Source: Branchinecta lynchi | Taxonomy: Eukaryota > Arthropoda > Branchiopoda > Anostraca > Branchinectidae | Length of the DNA: 64,000 bases | Direction of reading: 5' to 3' | Assembly (NCBI GenBank): GCA_023053575.1 | Contig: JAKZAP010000005.1 | Coordinates: 1,178,001 to 1,242,000, forward strand | In this document: positions 47,201 through 59,200 of the stretch, in pieces | Layout: each line of letters opens with the position of its first letter | How positions within the stretch are numbered: the first letter of the stretch is position 1 | Notes under the pieces: generated by a model | Seen by the model: the letters and a program-made list of their open reading frames with translations, nothing else | What the model was told of the DNA's origin: nothing | The model's database searches: none | Translations under genes and position numbers: made by a program

Positions 47201-50200
47201 CACTGCCTGTCACTGAACAAATATTTTCCATAAAAGTTCACTAATGTAGAATCACATTGATGGGATCGTGGACAGGTGATCGGAGAACACAAATTAGTGC
47301 GTCCAAATCCCAACTACAATGAAGGCATTTTGCCAATCTGAAACTAAATTACGCAAACTTCCGAGTGCTTGAGTCCGATATTATTTATAATATTGACAGT
47401 GCAAAACGGATAAGCCAGCTACATTTTATTCGAGCTATATTTCGTCCTCTTCAGGCTCAAGCCGCTCAAGCTGGAAAATAAACTTGTGGGAAAACTATTA
47501 CTTTAATAACAGTAAATTCTGTTCGGTGAGTGATTCCAGTAGATTATGTTCAGTCATTACACGACATAAGTGTCCGTCCAGAAAAGAGCAACAAGAATTA
47601 TACTCCGAAACCGCGACATACCTTACGAATATGCCCTTGTGAAACTGAATTCTTGAACACCTAATTTTGCAGTTTTGGTAAATCTATCCTAGCCAATAGG
47701 AGCCACTGGTCACTGCTACCGGAAACAGCCCCTCCCACTAATCGAACACGATTGCAAAATAAACTTCTACCCCCTAACGTGCAAAATAAACTTCTACCCC
47801 CTAACGTGCGCACTAATCGTCAGGCGAACTCGTTTGTGCCGTTTTTATTTCGATTTTCAATGTCGAATCGTAGTATGTGTTTGTTATTCAAATGTTAGTT
47901 ATTTATAATTTGTCAGAAACTGAATTTAGTTACGCTATGATAGTTTATAAATATACCAATCTCTCTCTCTCGTTCTCAGGTCATACTACAGTTGGCAGGA
48001 AGCCTAGAATATTTACACACTCTCTTGGCTTACTCAGTTTACTACTTGGCTCACCTTTTCGGCCATACCCTCATATTCCCCAGCTCTTATCTGAGGTAAG
48101 GTCTTGCGGTAGTCTCCTTTCTCTGCTGACATTCCGTAAAGGAAAACAGGGACTCCTAGTTCCTCTGCAAGCCTCTGACCGAACTTTTTGGAGCAAGCGA
48201 TGCATTCATCAACTGTAGCATTACTCACTGGGATGAATGGACAGACATCAAGAGCCCCCATCCTTGGATGCTCCCCTGAAAACACAAGACCGAATCTAAA
48301 AAGTGCCCCCACTACATAAACACAATTTGTAGTGCGAACACATTGTCAGGATTTTGCACTTTCATTCAAAAACTTCCAGCAATGCTCGATAGAAAAGGAT
48401 ATATTTGAGATGTCACCAAAGTCAAGTTGAAAAAATTTCAACTTTTCCATACGGAAGTGATGATGGTGACGACAATCCGGGCAGGAATTCCAGTCCGAGA
48501 GCTCCCGATCCTGATCGTGTGTTCGCACTAGCTGGCCTCGATTTTGTTCCTGTCGGTATGCTTCTGATAGCGACTTCAAATCAGACAAATGGATAGGTGA
48601 ATTCCATAATTAGTGTCAACCCTTCCAAAACGGTCGAGATGAACCATCGTCTCATGGCTAAAATCACCTAGAAAAGAGCACACTATGCACACTTTTCGTC
48701 TACCCCGATATGACAAAATCCTAACATCTTTAGGACTCTTCGGTTCTGCGTGAACTTACTGGTCCTTAGCTGGCTACAGTACTCAATGCTTCCTGGTCTG
48801 CTTAGTAAATTAATATTCCCAACTAACACTCATTGGTTTCAAATTTAGTTATAAGATTTTTTCGTTTCTTTCAGATTTAACAGCTACTATATGCGCTTAT
48901 CTTCAATTCAATTATGTACATTCGTTTCAATTAGACTACAATACTGGTGAGTTTTCCGAGTTTTCGGTCCTCTTTTTTCAGTAAATCGAAAGTCCACAGG
49001 TTCGATATTCAATCGTGTGTATACATTTTTGCAGCAAAATATTAAACGACCGTTGACAAATAAGTTCCGAAATAGTGCACACCTTTGTGTGTAGACATGT
49101 CAATGAGCTTCCACGCCACTTTAGCAGCATTGACAGCACCTTCAACCACAGCATCTGGGCCTCCAACAAAGGTGTAGACTGTTCGATTAGTTGACTGGCC
49201 AGGGTCGACGTCAAGCAAAGACACTCCCGCAGTCCCTCTAATGGCAGCAGCAATAGATTCAATAACCTAAATGGAGAGAAAAAATAGTATTGTTGCCATG
49301 CAGTACAGTGATACAAGACAATGGCGTAGCCTGTTTCTGAACCTTCGATAGTTGTGCAGAACAGCAGAGACTGCAAGGACAGGGCAAAGGGAAACCAAGC
49401 TTAACGTCCGTCGGGACGAAAATGTTATGACAGACTGGTGCTAATGCAGCTGTATAATGCTCTTGCATTACCGCATGCACTTGCACTAGCACCTTTCTGG
49501 AAACTTTTCAACACATCTGATGTTAGAACTATTAGAAGTACTTTTTTCAACTATGCTAAATTCCTGCTTGGGCTGCCGCTGTGGTCTCGTAATTGACGCG
49601 TTACAAGAAATCACGGAGTTAAAGATCCGATTGAGGCTGCTTTAGAGCGTCGTGCTCGATTTCTGAAATCTCTCGACCCTCTAAATAGCCTCTATCCACC
49701 AATTAAGCAGAAGTTAAGTAGTTATTATTATTTTTTCTGTCTCTCTTGTTTGCATTACGTAGTGCCAATTTAAAATTGTATTTTGTGTGTTGTTCATTTT
49801 TTTTCCTTTTCCTTTTTCTTTTTTGTTTATTTTTCTTTTCTTATACTCCATCAGTGACATTTTTATGTAAAGATGGGTAATAAATATATTCATTCATTCA
49901 TTCATTCAAAATCAAAAATGGTTTTGGTATCGCAGACGGAAATGAAAAAGATTGTAATAAATGCCACTGCAAAAGGGATTCCCTATGACGGAAGGGACGC
50001 AGGAAGTGCGAAGAGGTAATACAAATTTGTGTTGTTATTGTCTCAACGACAAGAACCCCTTTTTGGTTTGGTTGCAAAATAAAACTAAAGAGGGATATAT
50101 TTTTATAAATAATGAGTTTTAAATGTAAGACAATTTTACGGAAAGGAGATATTAAGGAAGGAAAAAGTAAAGACAATTCTAAGGTTTTAGAGATGTGATG

Positions 50201-53200
50201 AAAATGGTAAAATGAGAAATAAGGATAAAAGAGGAAATGAGAGAGAATATTAAAAATTAAAAGTAGGGATAGAGGAAAGTGTAGGTGACGCTAAATCTAT
50301 AGGTCGGTCATTGAAATAAAAATAATTTAAAATATTAGATGTTAGGACCGTTGGCGTCACCGAGGGTAGCGTAGCCAGATACTGGACAGGAAGAATGGAA
50401 AGGATACTACGCCGCAAAAAAAATAACATCTTCTGGGCTCTGCTCTGCTTGAGCTTACTTGTCAGATACGGTCGAGGATACTGTTTGCCTACAGTCCTAC
50501 TTCCTAGTCTCCATCGTCTGGTAGAAATATCTCATGTTGTACATCGGCTTGGTTGTACACGCGGCGGGAGCCCTATACGCGACCAAATTAATTAGATTTG
50601 TATTAAACGTTTCCTTTTACATCCACAATAGCTAAAAAATAGACCTGGATATGTAGTAAACCTCACTTTAGGTGTACAAATAATAACGAGGGGAGTAACA
50701 AGGATAAGAAACAAGAGAGAAGTTTCGATGGGATTCCAAAGGAAAATATTTGCTGATCTTTCTAAATACAGACAATCGGGTGTAGCAGAGGTTCGTTTTT
50801 TAGCTGATTTCCGCAAACGTTCGATATCATTTTAATAGACCCCTAAACCAGATCCAACAGAAAACTTTCCAGCAAAAAGTATATCCAGCAATTTCAAGCA
50901 ATAAGATGCACTCGTAAACATCCTGTTTTGACCAGATTCCGACACGACCATCCATCCGAGGTAAGACAATTTTCAAATCTGGATACAGAACGTATCATTA
51001 GCCTACCCCTTAATTAATTGTCACATTAGCTAAAAAAAACAAAATTTCGTCCCTCAGGCTAATCTGAAAGCCTCCCCCACTCCTAAATATAGTGCTACGG
51101 TCCCATCTACGAACTTGGCCTGTACTTGGCCCAAAGGCCATCCTCACACCAAGTTTGAACTAAATACCTTGACCCCTTCGAGAGTTATCGTGCTAACAGA
51201 CGGACAGACTGACGGACGGAAAACTTTACGTTTTCAGATCCCATTAATAAGGCAAGGCATACGAGACTATGCCAGGATTATAGCATAGCTCTTAGGACCA
51301 GGGTTCAGATATTCGTCTATAAGAATTTTAGAAGGTAAACTTATAGATACTCCAGGAAATAAAAAATTCCGTCGTGCTTCAACTTTAAATAAGGTGGAGC
51401 CTCATTGTTCAGTGCTTGATTCCTTTTGTGTTTTCCTTCCATCGGCTTCAGCACTGAATTGAGTTCTTAGATTTGTGTTTACAGAAGATGAATTTTTCCC
51501 TTCGGCCAAGCAAGTTTTCGTCAAAACGGTAAAATAAAACCCAAAGTACTCATTTAGTTGTTCTTACAAGCTCTTTAAAGAAATGACGTCCCTCCCCCCA
51601 ATGTTGTCGGCCAAGTCTTGAGAAAGTCCCAAGTCCTAAGAAATGACCGAGTCTTGCTCGAAGCGCAGCGATTTTTCGTCAAAATAGTTGATTTTTTTTT
51701 TATGAAAACAGTTGTTTTTCTAAAAATCAGTTGAATTTTTGTAAACTGTCGGTTTCTATAGCACTTGCCCTTCGGCCAAGTGCCATATAGCGATCGCAAT
51801 TTCTGTCGGTCCGGGTTTTGCTAGTTCGGGCGCTTCCAAAGCTAGGACGATGAAACTTGGAAGGCATATCAGGGACCCCAAATAATTAAGTTGGAAATAG
51901 TCACTTCCCCGATCCGAGCATCGTGGGGGAGTGGAGGGAGGGGGAATCCTGAATCTTGAGGTATTTGTAACTCTTGAACAGGGAGATCGGATCTTAATGA
52001 AACTTGGTATTTGGAAAGACCTCGTGTCTCAGACCGTCATACCATCGACATTAAATCCGGACCGGATCCGGTGACTTCGGGGGGGGGGGGGGGGGAGTTG
52101 GAGAGGGGAACCGGAAATCTTGGGAAACGATTAGAGTGGAGGGTTCAGGATGAAACTTTGTGGGAAGAGCAAGCACAAGTCCTAGGTACATCATTTGGAC
52201 GAAAATATTTTTCACGTAATGTGCGTATGTCCTGAGCTTTCAGATCTTCGTGGGGAAATTTTTGGTGTTAATAATTGGGGAGAGGATTGGTTGGTAAAAG
52301 TAATGGGAAGTAAAATATTTGGTGATATGGAAAAGTTGGGAAGATTCCTTTCGATCTCGAAGTACCACAGAGAAAGATTCTTGTAAAGGAATATGTAAAA
52401 TTGTTAGCATTTATTTGGTTTGTGTTTTTTATTTTTTTTGTGTTTATTTTTTTCCCATGGCCTCTATGCTTTTAGTGGAATAAATCTTATCTTATCTTAT
52501 CTTATCATAACCGGACCAGATTCAGGCACTATGGGGGGAGTTGGGCGGGGGGGGGCTGGACTTCTGATTATCCGTGAGTTCGGCACTTCCTGATGTACTA
52601 GGACGATGCAACTGGGCGGGTATATCAGGGACTCGAACAATTGACTTGACAATAGTCGTTTGCATGATCCGATCATCGCGATGGGGAATCCGGAATCTTG
52701 TGGCATTCATAACTGTCGATCCGATTTTAATGAAACTTGGCAAGTGCAAAGAGGTGTCGTTTCACATGTTCCAAGTCAAGCCCGGACCAGATCCAATACT
52801 TGCGGGGGGGGGGGGGGGGGGGGTAAAGGGGGGCACCGGAATATTCGTGAAAGCCTAGCGCCGAGAGATCGGGATGAAAATTGGTGGGAAGAATAAGCAT
52901 AAGCCTTAAATAGATCTTTGACAGGACCACATCACATTGGGGCTCTTTAGGGGAGTCGGAAGGGTTTTCGGGAATTCCGGTGATCGCAAGCTAGGGTACT
53001 TCTAGGTGTGCTAGGATGAAACTAGGCAGGCATATTAGCGACCCAACTAAAGAGACTTAAAGATCTGACACAATGTCCTAGGGAAATTTTTATTCCTGGA
53101 TCTGGCCGTTTTGGGAGGAGTTAATGGAAGGGAAATCCGGAAATTACTGACTTGCGTAGTTTGCGAACGGGTGGTCCGAATCGAGTGAAACTTTATGTGT

Positions 53201-56200
53201 GATAAGAACTAATAAGCTTGATATAAAACATGTCTCCGAACCACATGCGGCATTGGCTGGGGTAGCTGGAGGAGGGTGGGAGGGAAGGACCTTAAACTTT
53301 GTGATACGGTCAAAAAACAAACGAATGGGCTGACTGGGATGCAAGTTGGACAGTACCGAGTTTATGCTGCCTAGTTTGTCATATGGCGTCCGGACCGGAT
53401 CCGGCAACGGTAGAGGAGGAGGTCAGGCGGAAACCAGAAATGTGCAGAAATGTTCCAATTCGAGTCAAGCTTGACGGACGAGAAGAGAAAATGTCAGTGA
53501 TGCGAAGTTTATGTGTCCTAGTCGTGTCCTAGTCCTTGGATAATCTGTAAATGTGGCTGAACCAGATTTGGCCTTGGCACGGAAGTTTGAGGGCGAGGCG
53601 TACCGACAATAGTAATCTAACTAGGAATCTAACAGTTCTAGGAATCTAACTAGTATGGCGAAACACTGCAATAGATTATCCGAGGCAATGAAATGCTCAG
53701 GCTCGCGTAAAATGAGATACGTTATTTTCTAATCCTAGGGGGTGTTGAAGGGGGGATTTCGTGACATTCTCGTCTACTTTCTTGTACCACCTACTCGTAA
53801 CAAGTGCCATATGAGCTCGTAGCTCTTGTTTTGAAAATCAGTTGCCTTTTTTTCAAAACTGTCTTTTTTTTTTAAACAGTGTTTTTTTCTTGAAAACAGT
53901 CGTTTTTTCTGCAAAAACAGTCGGTTACAGCCAGTTGGTAAATGCCCCCCCCCCCCCCCCCCCCCAACATTTTGGCTAGTAACACCTCTGTGGCTCTGTT
54001 CATGGTGACCTCAAGAGTGTGGATTTGTATGCAGCAAAAGCAGAAGATTAGACTGTTACTTGTCATTTTCAGCCGCAAGATACAAAGGTTGGCCAACTTC
54101 GGCCTATCTGTCAGTTGAGTTGTTCCTCTAATCACTGGTAGCCTAGGTATTTTACCAATGACACCTTTAAGCTGGGACCCATTTCATTCATCCATCTTGA
54201 ACCATACGTTTAATTTGTCAATATCATCAGCATCATCATTTTCAAACTGTCGTTATGATCGCACGCACCATCCGAACCGAGAGCACAACCGCATTCCTTT
54301 TTCAAAACAAAATTTCGCAGAAGGACAGGGATGTAATCGATAGGTTAGTTTTGTGAACTTGTGTTAAAGAGATGTTCCACCAGATTAGAAGAACAAAGTA
54401 TCGAGACTCGAGAGCAACTTTTGGCAATTGTAACCAAAACTTTGGATTGGGCCAGAATTGGATGAAAGAAACGAACGGACATGCCGGTTATTCTCAACAC
54501 GGAATTTCTGAAGGCACTGTCTAGGGAACCGGGAGTCGTACTTTATTTCCTACGGGCTACGGAACCGGTAGTTCTCACGGAAACCAAACCATATGAGCTG
54601 CGATTCCGGGATCTGACGTCATTAACTAACGGAAACTTGTATGTGCTGGCTCCCGTTCCGGTAGTAATTGGAAATAGCTCACGGAAACTTCATCGCACCA
54701 GCTTCTCGTCCGGTGGCCTCACAGAATTGTGTACTCAGAAGCTAGGGAGCCGGTAGTTGATACCGGAAACTGTATAATTGGAGCTTCTGTTCCGGTAGTG
54801 TCTACGTGGAATATAAAACTCACGGAATAGTTTGGATGAGAGCTAGGATGCCGGGATTTTCACGGACTTAGAGAAAATAAAATGGGAAAAAATTCACTAC
54901 CGGAACCCATATATTGAGAGCTAAGGTACCGGTAGAAACTACTATTTGCTTGAAAATGACCAGCTCACGGACACAGATGGCTATGGGCTAGGGTTCCGGT
55001 AGTGATGAAAAAAAAAAATTGAACTCACGTACCCATGTCAGTGCAGACTAGGAAACCGGAAGCAAATATTTTTAACTAACGGAACCCAACTTCTGCTGGC
55101 TGGGGTTCCGGTAGGGCAAAAAAGAAATAAGATGTATAACTGGATTCAGTGAGCTGTACTGGACTCAAAGTCCATATTGACACCCGTCCATGGGTTTTTA
55201 ATTTTATTTTTTGGCACTACCGGAACCGCAGCTCGCAAGAGCTGGGTTCCGTGAGTAAAAAATATTCACTTCCGGTTTCCTAGTCTACACTGACATGGGT
55301 CCGTGAGTCCTATTTTTTTTAATTTTCGTCACTACCGGAGCCCATAGTCACCTGTGTCCGTGAGCTGGTCATTTTCAAGCAAATAGTAGTTGCTACCGGT
55401 ACCTTAGCTCTCAATATATGGGTTCCGGTAGTGAATTTTGTCCAATGTTGTTTTCTCTAAGTCCGTGAAAATCCCCGTAACCTAGCTCTCATCCAAACTA
55501 TTCCGTGAGTTTTATATTCCACGTAGACACTACCGGAACAGAAGCTCCAATTATACAGTTTCCGGTATCAACTACCGGCTCCCTAGCTTCTGGGTACACA
55601 ATTCCGTGAGGCTACCGGACGAGAAGCTGGTGCGATGAAGTTTCCGTGAGCTATTTCCAATTACTACCGGAACGGGAGCCAGCACGTACAAGTTTCCGTT
55701 AGTTAATGACGTCAGATCCCGGAATCGCAGCTCATATGGAGCGTGTTCCACCCTTGTAACAATAGTTACTATTAGTTACTATTTCCGTTCCATCCTCACG
55801 AAAAGTTACTACGCTGACCGTTCCACCTTGTCGGAATAGTAACTAATAGTTACTATTTGCTTACCATGCTCGGGAGCGTGGTAAGCGTAGTAACTACGCA
55901 TCTCTGGAACGTGATTGGTCGGATTCGCCCCTGGCGTGAGATCCTGCTGGAAAATAGTAAAATCGTTCCAGCCTTGTCGGCAAAAAGCCAGAATTCGTGA
56001 CGTCATGCGTAGTAACTACGGTAAGTAGGATGGAACACGCTCATGGTTTGGTTTCCGTGAGAACTACCGGTTCCGTAGCCCGTAGGACATAAAGAGCGTG
56101 TTCCATCCTACTTACCGTAGTTACTACGCATGACGTCACGAATTCTGGCTTTTTGCCGTCAAGGCTGGAACGATTTTTCTATTTTCCAGCAGGATCTCAC

Positions 56201-59200
56201 GCCAGGGGTGAATCCGACCAATCACGTTCCAGAGATGCGTAGTTACTACGCTTACCACGCTCCCGAGCATGGTAAGCAAATAGTAACTATTAGTTACTAT
56301 TCCGACAAGGTTGGAACGGTCAGCGTAGTAACTTTTCGTGAGGATGGAACGGAAATAGTAACTAATAGTAACTATTGTTACAAGGGTGGAACACGCTCAA
56401 AGTACGACTCCCGGTTCCCTAGACAGTGCCATTTCTGAAAGATGCTCTCCCCGATTTGTCGGCATCATCAGCGATGGATAAATTTGAAACTTGAGAAACC
56501 AGTCTGACTGACTGAGTCCAGAGTCTGAGCTAATTTAATTGTTTGCCATGGTGTAACAGGCGGAGGGGAACTCATCATTTGACACTGATAGCCAAAGCAT
56601 TTGATACGGCATGGCCAAACTGTGTGAGGTCCTTCAAGGCTTGATTGCAATAGGCAATCTCAGTCTTAATCTTATCACCCCAAAAATGGGATAACTGAAC
56701 AAATTTGAAAAAAAAAATGGTTGTCCTGACAAACGGTGTTGGCATAAAGTAGAAATCTGCATCAGGTCTATATAGGGGAGAGGGGGTCAGGTTTGTTATG
56801 TTTTTGCTTTTTTACATACCAAGGTTTCGTTTTAGGTTCTGTTGATTCCATTTTTGCTGACTGTCTCAAATCATGTCTTGGATCTTGTTGTTACTTTGTA
56901 GAAATTTGCTCCCTTCAACATTTTCTTTGCAAATTCAGTTTTCCTATTAGCTACTTTGGTCAGGACCTGCCCCCATTGCTGGAGCAGCTCCGGCCATCAC
57001 TTTTTTTTTTAACCCGGAAACAGGGAAAGAAGTTGTGTACACATTTTTCGTATGCTTTTGTTACCTCAGTTCAGCTTCGTTAGTTTGCTTCCGTTTCAAA
57101 ATCTGGACAAGTATACCATCACATTGTCAACATTGGTTATTATCATTGGGATATGCTGTCACCACCTGGTCACCACTGCCACCGCTGCATCAGAATATGA
57201 CTTGCTTTCTTTCATAATGGGTCGTAAAGACTTTCTAAACCTTTTTGCTGACTTTTTTCCTTCCCTGGTCTAATTTTTGTATCTTTCATTATTTTCTCTT
57301 TGTTCCTTTCATATTCTCTTTCTTTGCTGTTCAAACTTTTGTCCGGACCTGCTCCTGTTGCTGTTTTCACAGAGATAAATTTGTAACTTCAAACTGCTGT
57401 ATCATTTATGGAAATTCGTTTTCGACATGGTAGATCCAATCTTAAACTGCCTAAGTAAAATTCATTGACATTTAAGTGGGTTTGGAACTACCAACACGAG
57501 GTGCCAACTCCATGACGTAGAACCTGCTTTCGTGCCAAAAAAGTGCCAAAAACATTGGTTTGGCTGCGGAAATTTTGACTGAAGAAGCGCATAAGTGCAA
57601 CGTCCCTGAAAAACATTTTCGCATAATTTAAATTTCTATAGCGAGGCTTGCAGAGCCGATGTCCGGACCTCTATGACGGACCTGAACCCCTTGCTCCCCT
57701 ATTTGAGCAGTTACTTAAATGTGAACAGTGCAGTTTTGGGCTAAATGATAGAATAAAGATACTTATACAGATGTTTTCAGAGGCCCTTAATTTCCTACTT
57801 CGGGCAACTGGTAGTTAACTTTAGTCACAGCAAGTGCACGAAAATGGCAAAGTCTCAAATAAGCATACCTCTACTGTACCAATAGGCTACTGACTGAAGT
57901 GACAAAGTGCATTGTATTTATGGACAAGTGGCATTGAGCAGTCACACCAGCAAACCCAGATTTGTCAGAGCAGGTCACAAGTTCCCTGATGGCAATAGGT
58001 TGTGGTCAGGGGCATCACGACTGAGGGGGGGACCCTCCCCCCCCAGTGCTGTCGGCCAGTCGGTAAAAAATAACCGAGTCGGCGCGAAGCGCCGCGATTT
58101 TTCGACAAAACAGTTGATTTTTATCATGAAAACAGTCGTTTTTTCTGAAAATTGGTCGATTTTTTGTCCAAATAGTGGGTTTTTCTGAAAATCAGTTGAT
58201 TTTTCTGAAAATCAGTGGATTTTTCTGAAAATCCACAATGCAGTCGATTTTTTTCAAAAATGTCATTTTTTTTGTTGAAAACAGTCGTTTTTCTGCAGAA
58301 AAAGTCCGGAAAATTACCAGCCAGTGGGTAAATGCCTCGTCCCCACAAAAAAACAAACATTTTGGCTAGTAACTCCTCTGGTTGTGATAATCCCATCTCG
58401 TCAAGCAGCTGTCTAAAGAAAAATGGACGAAAAGGTGAGTTACTTCTTTTCATAGGCTATCAAATATTTGTCTTTGATTCCTCTTTAGGACATTGACTTC
58501 ACATTAACTAATCTAGGACACACTTGGCTAGTTTTCACTATGGTTGTAGCACAATGCTGACACATATGCAGTGACAAAGTGAGCCGTCTGAGTCCTGGAC
58601 CTAGTCTGGACAGCAGCGCTGTTAAAGTGTTGCAGACTATTGGTGTGTTCTAGCCTTCTACTGGGAGTAAATGAGAATGGCAGTCAGTTTGATCAGGCGC
58701 GAAGCACCACAGTTTTTTCCTAAACATCTGATTTTTTCTCAAAAACTTTCAATTTATCTTAAAAACAGTCAATTTATCTTAAAAACAGTTGTTTTTTTCT
58801 GAAAAACAGTCAGTAAAAATGACAAGCCAGTTGGTAAATACCTTGGCCCCCAAAAACATTTTGGGTAAAACACCTATTTCTGCTAGTTGTATTCATCCAG
58901 TTGAGTTGAATATGGTATTCTTCTAATTCCTCTGTTAAAAGTGCTCAGTCAAGCATATAAACCTTACAGCTTTCTGCCTTTATCTCTTTTATGGTATTTG
59001 TTTGTCACAACATTCTTCACTTACCATCCAGATTTAAACTGTTGGAATGGAATGGCTTAGCAACAGTTTTAATACTTAATGGAGTGCCCATTTACGAGCA
59101 GCCCTCTATTGCAGCAGCACTAACTTATTTTCAGTTTTCACCATGTTTTGCGGTTTTCATTACTCACAAACCATAACAGGTATCAAGTTGAAACTTGGTT

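Larger units (their letters stand above)
51590..53995 (+). mobile_element. Family A hAT-like element, outer layer of a triple nest
   Basis: AAAATAGTTGATTTTT-type units at 51660-51750 resume at 53833 as TTGAAAATCAGTTGCC and end at GGCTAGTAACACCTCTG. The left tip is decayed. Confidence 0.75.
54513..56430. mobile_element. Foldback element, 9-bp TSD, arms of multiple hairpins
   Basis: ATTTCTGAA at 54504-54512 is repeated exactly at 56431-56439. The element starts GGCACTGTCTAGGGAACC and ends with its inverse. Removing two inserted MITEs leaves about 1.3 kb: two arms of about 620-650 bp, nearly identical, around a spacer near 55133-55204. Each arm is a chain of 60-70 bp units alternating TCACGGAA and TTCCGGTAG. 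A 9-bp TSD is known for Mutator-like and Drosophila FB elements; no transposase is present. Confidence 0.88.

Noticed and set aside
56793..57433. Overlapping hydrophobic ORFs that could be membrane proteins
   Set aside because: The T-rich strand yields Phe/Leu/Ser codons in all frames; no motif, no splice support.
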